IMG/VR virus record: IMGVR_UViG_3300044294_000442
Span: 1 to 36,998 of that record
From: a virus
Direction: 5' to 3' (one strand)
Length of the DNA stretch: 36,998 bases
Shown in pieces: positions 9,007 to 17,238 of this stretch; the first letter of the stretch is position 1; each line of letters begins with the position of its first letter. The position numbers and the translations under genes were made by a program. The notes beneath the pieces were generated by a model. It was not told the DNA's origin, searched no databases, and saw only the letters and a list, made by a program, of their open reading frames with translations.

Positions 9007-9528
9007 TTATATTAGTTTCCAACTTGCTTTAATTTTTTCATTGCTTAATCCGTATAATAAATTTTTACCATTGTATTGTAAAATTGCCGCATATTTTTCT
9101 CCTTTAGGAACTAGTAAAGATTTAAATCTTTCTGCAAAACCTTCGACTTCTAAAACGCAACCAATACCATTAACAGGTAAAACTTGTTTAATTTTAAATA
9201 TTTGTAGTTTAGCACGCCTACTTTTTAAGTATTTAAATATAACTCCACTATTATCTATAAACCACATAGATTTAGTAGCTAATTTTATTAGATCTTGTAG
9301 TGTGTATATAGCAGTAGATATTTTTTGAAGTTTGTTTTTATTAATATTTAATCTGCGTAAGCCTAACGTAGGTGCTTGTATATTTTTATCATCAATTATT
9401 TTGATATTAGTAATTAAATTATTATTTTTATCAAAAGTTTCATTAATATAATATATAATTCCTGTATTTTGTTTTGGTTCTTTACTTCCTAGCTTAAATA
9501 CAGGCCAATTTATTGTTTCTAATTTCAT
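9007..9528 (-). CDS. Unknown protein encoded between polymerase and helicase
   Basis: A protein of about 173 residues starting MKLETINWPVFKLG. I chose the ATG at 9528. An alternative start at 9567 overlaps the polymerase by another 39 nt and adds a hydrophobic stretch that mirrors polymerase coding. Even so, the gene overlaps the polymerase 3' end by 35 nt. It is basic with mixed alpha/beta character, including IYYINETFDKNNN and a basic YLKSRRAKLQIFKI segment. No catalytic motif or domain is recognised. Its fixed position between pol and the D10-like helicase suggests a replication accessory role, but that is inference only. Confidence 0.6.
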   Translation of the reverse strand: MKLETINWPVFKLGSKEPKQNTGIIYYINETFDKNNNLITNIKIIDDKNIQAPTLGLRRLNINKNKLQKISTAIYTLQDLIKLATKSMWFIDNSGVIFKYLKSRRAKLQIFKIKQVLPVNGIGCVLEVEGFAERFKSLLVPKGEKYAAILQYNGKNLLYGLSNEKIKASWKLI

Positions 9529-11773
9529 AAGTTTTTTCAAAAAAACCAAAACTATAGTCATTACCAATATCTTGATCTACTCCAATTGGTAACTGATCAA
9601 TATTACAACCCCAATCATATTGAGTATTAGCTTGTAATATTTTACAATAAGTTTCTACGTGTTCATCCTTAACCAATGCCACGATTGAGTCGTGGACAAG
9701 CATGAAGATTCTTGCGTCAAGTCTAAGGTTGACAATTTCTTTAGCAGTTCTAATAGCTCCAAGTAGGTTAATGTCACTTGCCAGCGATTGGATTTCTGAA
9801 TTAATTCCACTTCGTATTTCGTGGGCTGCGATTCCTTTGTCACTGCTGAATACGTTAGGTAACCTTCTTTTTCGGCCAAAAAACGAGTAAGTATATCCAT
9901 TTTGTTGAATAAATTCCTTTCTGGTATCTAACCATTCTTTTAATTTTTTAAAAGTTGTAAAATATTGTTTAATATCTTCACGAGCACGTTCTACTGGATA
10001 ATACTGTCCTGTAGTTTTACTAACAGTTTTTGAAACTTTATCACTTCCAGATCCATATAAAATTCCAAATGATATTGCTTTGGCACTTTGACGCATATCT
10101 GGATATAATTTTTTTACTTCTTCTACACTACAATCAAGATCAAATACCATTTTAGCAATACTGCTATGAAAATCGCCACCATCAATAAATATTTTTTGTA
10201 AGTTTTTATCTTTGCTTAATACTGCAGCATAATACATTTCAGCAGTTCTTAGATCTTGGCTTACAATTTTATAACCTTCTGGAGCTTTAATACATCCTTT
10301 AATAATTGGGTCGTCTCTAGGAATTTGTTGTGCATTAAATTTTCCGCTACTAGATAAGCGACCACTTGTTGTAAATATAAGATTAAAATTAGTACGAATC
10401 CTATCATCTTTATCAAGCTCAGGAAGAATTTTATGAATATATGTATTTTGTATTTTGGATAATTTACGTACTTGTAATATTGCTTTAGGCAACTCGTGCT
10501 CGTCGCCTAGTTGCTCTAAAACTTCTGCATCTGTACTAATAGCACCTGTAGTAGTTTTTTTACCAGTTGGAGTTAATCCTACATAATCAAATAATATTTT
10601 TCTTAATTGGAGTACACTATTTGGATTAAATATTTTTTGTTCATTTTCTTCAAAAAGTTTAACTTCATTAAATGTATAAATGTGTTTTTTAGCTTCTTCA
10701 ATTTTAGAACTTAAATATGTATCAGCAAGTTGCATACGTTCACGATTAATAGGTATACCTACTTCTTCCATATCCATTAAAAATAAAGTACCTGGAATTA
10801 ATATTTCTGTATAAACTTTTAGTAAATTATCATTTTTTTGTATAACTGGCCAGAACTTATTAAATAATTCTAGTGTAACTGCTGTGTCGATTGCAGCATA
10901 TTCACTAATAATATCAAATGGAATTAGATCATAAGTAAAGTCTTCATTAAGTATACTATATTGACGACAATACTCTTTTTTAAATTCATCCAGTTTAGAG
11001 TCATAATCTCCATAATTTGTATACTTTAATGCTAGTTCTTTTAGTCCGTGACTATCTGTTTCATCTAAAACATAGTGCATAACCATTGTATCATGCACAC
11101 GATTTCTATCAAAATCTAGGTTTAGATGATACTTTAGCATTTTATAATCAAATTTCATATTATGAAATACTACAGTAAAACGTGTACAAATTTCTTGTAA
11201 TAATTTAAATGTATTTTCACTTAAACAATCGCAGCTAATATATCTACCATGATTTAATTTATAACTTATACTAATACCTAGTACATAACCATTTCGAGGA
11301 TAAAGACTTGTAGTTTCTGTATCTATAGCTATAACATTTTTTGCATTTTTTAATACTTCTTGAAAAAATGCATGTGCTTCTTCTTCAGAATTAATACCAA
11401 CAAAATCACCTTGTTTAATATTTTTTATTTCGCCCCGAATATACCTATGTATTCTATCTAATGCACGATCAAAGTTTGAACGTCCTTCTGGTTTAAATGT
11501 TAACATAGCAGGATTACTAATAGGTATAAATTTTTCATTTATTAATTGACCAGCATAATTTGTTACACTATTAATTTTAGCATATTCTTTGGTGGCTTCA
11601 GCACCCACTAAAATTATTAAATCATATAAATCTGTGTCAATATTTAAGTCTACGTCTTTTTTTAGTAATTTACTAATTTGTTTTGAACTCATATGATAAT
11701 GATCATAGTCAAACTGAAAATAATCACTATATCTTGTTTTATTTGGAGCTTTATCAATTATGGCAATTTTCAT
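9494..11773 (-). CDS. Family A DNA polymerase with 3'-5' proofreading exonuclease
   Basis: Replicative polymerase of 759 residues. After a roughly 140-residue N-terminal extension come the exonuclease motifs: DTETT at 151-155, NMKFDYKML (Exo II) and YAAIDTAVTLELF (Exo III), so proofreading appears intact. The polymerase domain has motif A aligned to SADYSQIEL as VSQDLRTAE near residue 505, retaining the catalytic Asp and the Glu steric gate. Motif B is RQSAKAISFGILYG near 559, with Phe at the position that discriminates against ddNTPs. Motif C is MLVHDSIV near 695. The normally conserved Glu after the motif-C Asp is Ser here. Primase overlaps it by 4 nt at the start. Codons around 9660-9900, covering motif C, are less AT-rich than the rest of the gene. 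Confidence 0.95.
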   Translation of the reverse strand: MKIAIIDKAPNKTRYSDYFQFDYDHYHMSSKQISKLLKKDVDLNIDTDLYDLIILVGAEATKEYAKINSVTNYAGQLINEKFIPISNPAMLTFKPEGRSNFDRALDRIHRYIRGEIKNIKQGDFVGINSEEEAHAFFQEVLKNAKNVIAIDTETTSLYPRNGYVLGISISYKLNHGRYISCDCLSENTFKLLQEICTRFTVVFHNMKFDYKMLKYHLNLDFDRNRVHDTMVMHYVLDETDSHGLKELALKYTNYGDYDSKLDEFKKEYCRQYSILNEDFTYDLIPFDIISEYAAIDTAVTLELFNKFWPVIQKNDNLLKVYTEILIPGTLFLMDMEEVGIPINRERMQLADTYLSSKIEEAKKHIYTFNEVKLFEENEQKIFNPNSVLQLRKILFDYVGLTPTGKKTTTGAISTDAEVLEQLGDEHELPKAILQVRKLSKIQNTYIHKILPELDKDDRIRTNFNLIFTTSGRLSSSGKFNAQQIPRDDPIIKGCIKAPEGYKIVSQDLRTAEMYYAAVLSKDKNLQKIFIDGGDFHSSIAKMVFDLDCSVEEVKKLYPDMRQSAKAISFGILYGSGSDKVSKTVSKTTGQYYPVERAREDIKQYFTTFKKLKEWLDTRKEFIQQNGYTYSFFGRKRRLPNVFSSDKGIAAHEIRSGINSEIQSLASDINLLGAIRTAKEIVNLRLDARIFMLVHDSIVALVKDEHVETYCKILQANTQYDWGCNIDQLPIGVDQDIGNDYSFGFFEKTYEIRNNKLACI

Positions 11774-12615
11774 TTAATATACTCTTTTATACTTTTAATC
11801 TGTATTTCATCTAATTCAGCAGGATCAGTATCATCTGAAAGTTTTATTATTTCTACTATAAAATTTTCTTCTAGTATTATTTTAAGTTGTTCTGATGCTT
11901 TTTTGCCTGCTTGATCTCCGTCAAATAATATATATATATTTGTAACACCTTGTGCTTTAAATGGTAATAATTTTTGTTGTAGTGTATTTTGTAAAGTATT
12001 TGTTCCAAAACAACACACTGCATTTTTTATCCCCTTATCATAAAGGTTAAGCATATCAAATATACCTTCTACTAAAATAATACTACAACTTGGTATATCT
12101 AAGTAACTAGGAAATAAAGGTAGTTCAACACCTTGTGGATAATTTATATATCTAGGATTTGCATTACTAAGTGTATGTCTACCAACAAATGCTTTAATTT
12201 TTTTTGTTACATCATAAATAGGAAATATTATTCTATTTTCTAGTTTTTCTACGCGAGTGGTATAAAAAGCATTAAAATGTTTAAAAGTTTGTGTACTGAT
12301 TCCTCGAAAGGGTTTTGTCCATGGAGTGTGCCCTATTGGAATTGTTATTTCTTCATTATCTTTTAATTTTTGTAATTTTTTCTTAAGGTTAGATATTTTA
12401 ATTGGTACTGGATTTGTAAAAATATTAAAATATTTAAATATATTAGTTTTAAATCCACAACTAAAACAATGAGAAACTCCATTTATTCGATCTACTCTAA
12501 GACTAGGATTATTATCTTTGTGATCTGGATTTAAGCATTTTATTAAATAATCTCTGCCGCTAACTGTAAATTTTAAATTATTCTTATTTAATAAATCTAG
12601 TACCGGGTCGCTCAT
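11770..12615 (-). CDS. DNA primase, DnaG/T7 gp4-type with zinc finger and TOPRIM
   Basis: Synthesises RNA primers for lagging-strand replication. In 281 residues it has an N-terminal zinc-binding motif (Cys27, His32, Cys50, Cys53: CLNPDH ... HCFSC). A TOPRIM domain follows, with the acidic VEGIFD motif near residue 180 and DGDQAGK near 234. It is compact compared with bacterial DnaG and lacks a recognisable helicase-binding C-terminal domain. The DnaB-type helicase gene lies directly upstream (stop and start abut) and the polymerase directly downstream (4-nt overlap). The three are probably translated from one mRNA and work together at the fork. Confidence 0.9.
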   Translation of the reverse strand: MSDPVLDLLNKNNLKFTVSGRDYLIKCLNPDHKDNNPSLRVDRINGVSHCFSCGFKTNIFKYFNIFTNPVPIKISNLKKKLQKLKDNEEITIPIGHTPWTKPFRGISTQTFKHFNAFYTTRVEKLENRIIFPIYDVTKKIKAFVGRHTLSNANPRYINYPQGVELPLFPSYLDIPSCSIILVEGIFDMLNLYDKGIKNAVCCFGTNTLQNTLQQKLLPFKAQGVTNIYILFDGDQAGKKASEQLKIILEENFIVEIIKLSDDTDPAELDEIQIKSIKEYIK

Positions 12616-13998
12616 TTATATATTCCAAGGTAAATCAATTACTGTATCATCTTGTTTTAAATTTTTATATTTAGATTTTTTAATTGTTTCTTTGTTTTGT
12701 TCGGGTTTATTAATACTTTGCGCACTAATTTTTAGTGTATCCCAGTCAATTGAACTAGTAAATTTCATTTCTTTAGCACCACGAATTTTTGTAGTTTCAA
12801 AGCTAATAGCTTCGCTACTTTTATCGTGTGCTTCCATTACTAGCGCAATATCTGCAGCATCTAAAATACCTTTGGCAAATCTGGCTTCACCAGTTGCATC
12901 AATTTGATATGGACTTACTAATACTATTTCATATTTTCTTGCTAAGTTTTTTAGTTTTTTTGAAATTTCTATTTGCGGTTTCCAGTCATACATATCACCA
13001 TTTTCTTGAACAATTTGATTTAGATAGTCTACTACCACAACCTGAAGTTTATCACCAAATTTTGCTTTTGCTTTTCCTATATGTAAATCAATACTACTAA
13101 TAGTAAGATCCCTATCATCAACAATAATCATTTGATTATTTTGTTTAAGTTGATGTGTACGTACTAATTGTTCTTCAAATTTAAATTTATCTCGATGCTT
13201 CATAAAGTCTAATACTATTTCATCAGCATTATTAAACATATTAGCTCTTACTTTTACTACTTTTAGTACTTCTTCATCTGTTAATTTATTTTGTTTTAGT
13301 CGTTGTAAGTTTACATTAGCTAATATACTTAAATTACGTTCCATTACTTCGTGGGCAGTCATCTCTATAGAGAAATAAATACTAGTATTACCATTTTCAT
13401 ATTGATTAACAAAAATATTGCTACTAGTAATACTTTTACCACTTCCTCTTTTACCACCTATAAGTACAAGTTCTTGTCGAGCTACACCACCAAGCACAGC
13501 ATCAAAAGTATTATTAAGTCCTAAATAAACACGCTCTTTTTCTAAATCTTCGGAATGTTTAAACAACATCATATCAGCCATAGTAAACACTTTTTCACTT
13601 GTATGTGTTTTTTCTTCTATGGTCATTGCTATGTTAGATAGATTCTCTTTTATTTCATTACTATCATAAAGAGGTAATTTATCTATAAATTTATCTAAAA
13701 GTTTTATTGTTTCGTTTTGAGTATAGTGATCTATTAGTGCATCAAGTGCAATTTCTGCTGAAACATCCGGCATTTCCGTTAAACGGAGAGTTGCCAACGT
13801 TTTAGACGCCGACTTCTCTCTTAGTGTTATAGAAAGATCATCAAAATTAGGTATTTGATGATATTTTTCGTAATGTTTATTAATCGCACTGTAGAGAGAG
13901 CTGTAGGCAGGATCTAAAAATACTAGCTTAAGCCTACTCCATAATTCTAGATTTTGCTCTGCTAGTAGTTTGTTTAAGACTACTGCGCTTATGTCCAA
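12616..13998 (-). CDS. Replicative DNA helicase, DnaB/RecA-fold type (T5 D6 position)
   Basis: Hexameric 5'-3' replicative helicase. The 460-residue protein has an N-terminal helical domain (about 1-150) and a RecA-like ATPase core. The core shows Walker A GGKRGSGKS near residue 176, FSIEMTAHEVMERNL (motif H1a-like), Walker B VVVVDYLNQIV, a sensor SPYQIDATGEARF and an ETTKIRGAKEM segment in place of the usual arginine-finger strand. The basic C-terminal tail (KETIKKSKYKN) may contact primase or DNA. It abuts the primase gene. Codons around 13740-13830 are less AT-rich than the rest. Confidence 0.92.
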   Translation of the reverse strand: MDISAVVLNKLLAEQNLELWSRLKLVFLDPAYSSLYSAINKHYEKYHQIPNFDDLSITLREKSASKTLATLRLTEMPDVSAEIALDALIDHYTQNETIKLLDKFIDKLPLYDSNEIKENLSNIAMTIEEKTHTSEKVFTMADMMLFKHSEDLEKERVYLGLNNTFDAVLGGVARQELVLIGGKRGSGKSITSSNIFVNQYENGNTSIYFSIEMTAHEVMERNLSILANVNLQRLKQNKLTDEEVLKVVKVRANMFNNADEIVLDFMKHRDKFKFEEQLVRTHQLKQNNQMIIVDDRDLTISSIDLHIGKAKAKFGDKLQVVVVDYLNQIVQENGDMYDWKPQIEISKKLKNLARKYEIVLVSPYQIDATGEARFAKGILDAADIALVMEAHDKSSEAISFETTKIRGAKEMKFTSSIDWDTLKISAQSINKPEQNKETIKKSKYKNLKQDDTVIDLPWNI

Positions 13999-14000
13999 AA

Positions 14001-14300
14001 TTAACCTACTTTCGATTCATTATCAATAATAACTTGATCTATAATTTCTGTTACTTTATAAAGTATTTCTTGACGTAATCTTTTAATATCTTGTTGATAT
14101 TTATTATTTTCTTCAAATAATATATTTAGTTGTTCGTGTGTTACGAGTTGTTGTAAACCAAAATAAATATGATCATATGCTAATGTTGATTCGGGCATTA
14201 CTTCTATTTGAGCTGTGCGACCATAGTTATGTATAGCCTGTTTTACAACTTCTTCTACTGTAAAACTTTCGTTATCATGGTAAGTTATTGTAACTTTCAT
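14001..14300 (-). CDS. Small unknown protein before the replicative helicase
   Basis: A 99-residue protein beginning MKVTITYHDNESFTVEE, with an N-terminal beta hairpin and a C-terminal helix likely to form a coiled coil (EENNKYQQDIKRLRQEILYK). Its stop is 3 nt from the helicase start, so the two are co-translated. A helicase loader or regulator would fit this position, but no family is recognised. A strong terminator lies just upstream (14320-14352), so expression needs readthrough or a promoter I cannot identify. Confidence 0.65.
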   Translation of the reverse strand: MKVTITYHDNESFTVEEVVKQAIHNYGRTAQIEVMPESTLAYDHIYFGLQQLVTHEQLNILFEENNKYQQDIKRLRQEILYKVTEIIDQVIIDNESKVG

Positions 14301-14319
14301 TATTAAACCTTAAAAGTAG

Positions 14320-14352
14320 AAAAAGCCGAGAGCATAACTATACGCTCTCGGC
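14320..14352 (-). terminator. Rho-independent terminator after the multi-HTH gene
   Basis: On the minus strand GCCGAGAGC and GCTCTCGGC form a perfect 9-bp GC-rich stem with a 10-nt loop, followed by TTTTTCTACTTTT. It separates the ligase/HTH genes from the helicase-primase-polymerase operon, a natural point for antitermination or differential timing. Confidence 0.85.
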
Positions 14353-14377
14353 CTACAGAAGCTTTTTTAGAAATTAA

Positions 14378-15127
14378 TTAACTAGCTCTAGCTTCTGCTT
14401 TGGCACGCTTTGCTGCTCCATCATAATCAGCAACTTTAATACCACGACGTGTTAGTAACGTTTTTAGTCCTCTTTCAGTCTTATCAACTACAGCAGCAAT
14501 TTCTGTAACAGTCATTTGATGAATACGATCTCCAATTGCAACAACTGGATCAATATGTTCTTTTGCATAACTTTGTTTTTGAGCAGGAATTTTTGCAATT
14601 TGACCTTTGCGAGTAAGACTAAGCGCTTTTCCTCGAACACTGGCTACAGTTTTATTTAAGGCCGTAGCAATATCTTCAATAAAGGCTCCTTTTTCCGCCA
14701 TAGAAATAAACTTAGCTTCTTCTACATCAGTATAAGTACGAGCAACTTCTACTTTTTCTGCTGGTTTTACACTACCAGTTAATTCAAGAGCTAACAATTT
14801 ACCTTGAATTTGCTTAGCTGTAAATTTACCTTCCATAAATTTTTCAGCAATTTGTTTATAAGTAAGTTTATTTTGATTACTAATTACAAATTCAGCTAAT
14901 TCTGCACTTTCATCTTCTGAAAAGGCACTTACTTTTTCTTTAGCCATACTAGCTACTTCAATGTCAAGTTGACGTAGTTTGCTAGCTACACTTCGCGGAG
15001 TAAACTCTTCTCCAAGATTTTCTGCTGTATGAATAATAGTATCTGCACTAACAGGGCGTTGTTTTCCGATAAGATCTAGTAATTGTTCAACGGTATTATC
15101 TGACCATTTTTTTGTTTTTTCAACCAT
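14378..15127 (-). CDS. Multi-helix-turn-helix DNA-binding protein (four tandem modules)
   Basis: The 249 residues contain four related HTH-like modules. Each has a charged start, a short IA-type helix and a recognition-like helix with a basic end: about residues 6-60 (WSDNTVEQLL ... RSVASKLRQL), 66-120 (FSEDESAELAEF ... KQIQGKLLALEL), 130-175 (YTDVEEAKFIS ... ASVRGKALSL) and 190-240 (IGDRIHQMTVTEIAAVVD ... LKTLLTRRGI). The C-terminal tail is Ala/Arg/Lys-rich. Base use is richer in GC than its neighbours, and it ends at a strong terminator, as an abundant protein might. It overlaps the ligase C-terminal gene by 8 nt. It is similar in style to the single-module proteins at 19491 and 33459. T5 has a DNA-binding regulator (D5) in its replication region, so an origin-binding or transcription role is plausible but unproven. 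Confidence 0.7.
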   Translation of the reverse strand: MVEKTKKWSDNTVEQLLDLIGKQRPVSADTIIHTAENLGEEFTPRSVASKLRQLDIEVASMAKEKVSAFSEDESAELAEFVISNQNKLTYKQIAEKFMEGKFTAKQIQGKLLALELTGSVKPAEKVEVARTYTDVEEAKFISMAEKGAFIEDIATALNKTVASVRGKALSLTRKGQIAKIPAQKQSYAKEHIDPVVAIGDRIHQMTVTEIAAVVDKTERGLKTLLTRRGIKVADYDGAAKRAKAEARAS

Positions 15128-15887
15128 TCGTATGTTCTCTTAAAAAGGTTTGTAAATCTGTAATAATTTTAATTCCGAGTTGTTCGGCTTTTTTACGTTT
15201 TGTACTACTTTTATTTTCTTCATCTACTAAATAATTAGTTGTTTTAGTTACAGACTCGACTATTGTATATCCAAATTGTTGTAGTATTTGATATGCTTGT
15301 GTTTTAGTTTTAAATGAAGATAATTTACCAGTTATACAAATATTATTTATAATATTATTTGTTTTAACTGTTTGTTCTACATAATAAGTAAACGGTAAAG
15401 TTTTTCTTATTTTATAGAATTCTGTTTCAAGCCAAGTTAATAAATTATTAGTTACTTTATCTCCTAATCCGGCTTGTTTACAAGTTTCATAGTTAATTTC
15501 ATCTATATGATTAACTACTGAACAAAGTTTTTGACTTGCTGTATTTCCAAATAACGGAATACTAAAACTAATTAGTACTTGATTAAGACTTGCTTGTTTA
15601 CTATCATTAATTTCTTGTAATAGTTTTTGTGCTATTTTTGTACTTCCTAATGTAGAGGCTACTTTATCCTTGTTTAGTTGATATAATTCTGTTATATCGC
15701 TTAAATCTAACTTCTCTAAAGTTTTACTGCCCATGCCTTTAATACCTAGAGCTTTACAAAAATGTTCTATCTTTTTTAGGATTTGAGCACCACATGCTTT
15801 ATTTCTACAAAATAATTGATCTTTTATTAATTCTAGTTTAGAATTACAACACGGACAGTGTGTTGGTATTTCAATTTTTGAATTCAT
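15120..15887 (-). CDS. NAD-dependent DNA ligase, C-terminal subunit (zinc finger, HhH, BRCT)
   Basis: The DNA-binding half of a bacterial-type LigA as a separate protein of about 255 residues. It has a four-cysteine zinc finger (HCPCC ... LFCRNKAC), helix-hairpin-helix repeats (LGIKGMGSKTLEKL and later AGLGDKVTNNLL) and a C-terminal BRCT domain (ICITGKLSSFKTKTQ ... TNYLVDEENKSSTKRKKAEQLG). The adenylation domain is encoded by the next gene upstream, and T5 likewise carries its NAD ligase as two genes. I use the ATG at 15887. A TTG start at 15914 is in frame but lies within a likely -10 box. It ends 8 nt inside the multi-HTH gene. Confidence 0.88.
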   Translation of the reverse strand: MNSKIEIPTHCPCCNSKLELIKDQLFCRNKACGAQILKKIEHFCKALGIKGMGSKTLEKLDLSDITELYQLNKDKVASTLGSTKIAQKLLQEINDSKQASLNQVLISFSIPLFGNTASQKLCSVVNHIDEINYETCKQAGLGDKVTNNLLTWLETEFYKIRKTLPFTYYVEQTVKTNNIINNICITGKLSSFKTKTQAYQILQQFGYTIVESVTKTTNYLVDEENKSSTKRKKAEQLGIKIITDLQTFLREHTNG

Positions 15888-15905
15888 TTTTTTATTTAAG
15901 ATATT

Positions 15906-15934
15906 ATTATACAATATTAAGTAAATTCTTACAA
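15906..15934 (-). promoter_or_regulatory. Sigma-70-type promoter before the ligase C-terminal subunit
   Basis: -35 TTGTAA at 15934-15929 and -10 TATAAT at 15911-15906, 17-bp spacer. The expected start near 15899 gives only about 12 nt of leader before the ATG at 15887. It lies in the 50-70 nt gap between the two ligase halves, so the second half has its own promoter. Confidence 0.55.
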
Positions 15935-15964
15935 GCTAAAATTTTTTTTGCTTTAATTATAAAT

Positions 15965-16918
15965 TTATATATCAACTTTATATAGTATGCAAGGAATAAT
16001 TTCTCCTGCTCTTGCTACAGCTACTGTATCACCAATCTGTAAATCAAGAGCCTCGATAAATCCACAATTATTTAATGTTGCTCTACTAATTATTGCATCT
16101 CCAACTTTAACTGGTTCTAGTATAGCTATAGGAGTAACTTTGCCAGTTTTGCCTACTTGCCATTCAACTCCTAATAATTTAGTTTCTACATGTTGTGCGC
16201 GTTTTTTAAGTGCATAGGCTCCACGAGGATGTTTACTAGTATAGCCCATTCGTTCAAATTCATAATTATTTTTTAGTCGAACAACTATACCATCACTAGG
16301 ATATATTTTATCTATATTTGGATCTAGAACAGTATTAAAATTATGTTTTTTTAACAAGGCCATGTCTTCACACCAATATTTGGAAATACTAGGTGTTATT
16401 TGATAAGCAAAAAATTCAATTGCACGTGTACGAAATTCGTCTAAATTTTTTAGATTAAGTGAACCTGCAGCATAATTTCTTGAGTTTTCTACATGAAGAG
16501 GAGCTACAATTTCACCAGTAATTTGTAAAGTTTGTTTTAAGTCAATTTTTAGAGGAACTAACTTATTATGTTCATATAATTTTTCTGTAATAATTTGACC
16601 TTCTATACCATCACCACGAGTTAGTGCTTGAACTAGTATACCGTTCATATATAATAAGCTAATTGCAGCACCATCAAGTTTAATACTGTTAATGGTATCT
16701 AAATGCGGAAAAATGTTTAGTTTTTGTTCATCTTCATATACTTTTTGTAAACTATACATATTATATAAATGTTTAGCTTTTTTACTGTGTATGTAAGTGC
16801 CTATTTTATTATAATTACAACTATCTGCTAATGTATCAAAAATTTGATTAGACAATATTGGTACACCAGCATAGTATGCTTGACTAGCTGTATCTAAAAA
16901 TTTATGTAATTTGTTCAT
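15965..16918 (-). CDS. NAD-dependent DNA ligase, N-terminal subunit (Ia, adenylation, OB)
   Basis: Catalytic half of a split LigA, 317 residues. Residues 1-60 resemble a shortened domain Ia that binds NAD+ (AYYAGVPILSNQIFDTL, then YNMYSLQKVYEDE). The adenylation motif is SIKLDG with Lys80 as the AMP acceptor. Downstream nucleotidyltransferase motifs follow (TRGDGIEGQ, AGSLNLKN, SDGIVVRL), then an OB domain ending GDTVAVARAGEIIPCIL. In LigA the next domain is the zinc finger, which starts the neighbouring gene, so the protein is cut at a domain boundary. Two of the conserved domain-Ia residues differ (Asp to Asn, Tyr to Phe). A promoter at 16925-16953 predicts transcription starting on the A of the ATG. 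Confidence 0.9.
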   Translation of the reverse strand: MNKLHKFLDTASQAYYAGVPILSNQIFDTLADSCNYNKIGTYIHSKKAKHLYNMYSLQKVYEDEQKLNIFPHLDTINSIKLDGAAISLLYMNGILVQALTRGDGIEGQIITEKLYEHNKLVPLKIDLKQTLQITGEIVAPLHVENSRNYAAGSLNLKNLDEFRTRAIEFFAYQITPSISKYWCEDMALLKKHNFNTVLDPNIDKIYPSDGIVVRLKNNYEFERMGYTSKHPRGAYALKKRAQHVETKLLGVEWQVGKTGKVTPIAILEPVKVGDAIISRATLNNCGFIEALDLQIGDTVAVARAGEIIPCILYKVDI

Positions 16919-16924
16919 TATAAT

Positions 16925-16953
16925 ATTATAGCAGTTTAAAATAAAAAATTCAA
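16925..16953 (-). promoter_or_regulatory. Sigma-70-type promoter giving a leaderless ligase mRNA
   Basis: -35 TTGAAT at 16953-16948, -10 TATAAT at 16930-16925, 17-bp spacer, with TGC before the -10. Six nucleotides separate the -10 from the ATG at 16918, so the predicted +1 is the A of the start codon and no ribosome-binding site is possible. Confidence 0.65.
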
Positions 16954-16954
16954 G

Positions 16955-17236
16955 TTATTTTTTTAATATTTGATTTGAAATATCTTCTATAATAAATTTG
17001 GCCTCAGAATAACTACAAATATCTAATAATCCATAAAGCATATTATATATATTTTCTAATGTTGCTGGTATACTAATACCTTCTTTACTAGGAATCCATT
17101 CACCTTCATAACTTAAAAAGTACTTTCTAAGTTGAATATATGTAATATTTTTAAAGTCATTTATTACTAATTTTACTTGAAAACCCTTTTCTAGATTTTC
17201 ATCTATTAATTTTTCATATTGGATATTATTATCCAT
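16955..17236 (-). CDS. PC4-like single-stranded DNA-binding protein
   Basis: A 93-residue protein whose middle matches the PC4/Sub1 fold pattern: QVKLVINDFKNITYIQLRKYF, then GEWIPSKEGISIP, then a C-terminal amphipathic helix (LENIYNMLYGLLDIC). The order of a curved beta sheet with I-x-LRKYF followed by P-x-KxGI and one helix is typical. PC4-like proteins bind ssDNA as dimers, act in transcription and replication, and occur in other phages. It abuts the TPR gene upstream (2-nt gap). The main doubt is that small beta-beta-alpha proteins can mimic this pattern. Confidence 0.6.
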   Translation of the reverse strand: MDNNIQYEKLIDENLEKGFQVKLVINDFKNITYIQLRKYFLSYEGEWIPSKEGISIPATLENIYNMLYGLLDICSYSEAKFIIEDISNQILKK

Positions 17237-17238
17237 AT

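Noticed and set aside
9655-9900. 81-codon minus-strand ORF inside the polymerase gene
   Set aside because: It is an out-of-frame shadow in a GC-richer patch of polymerase coding. The polymerase frame holds all family motifs.
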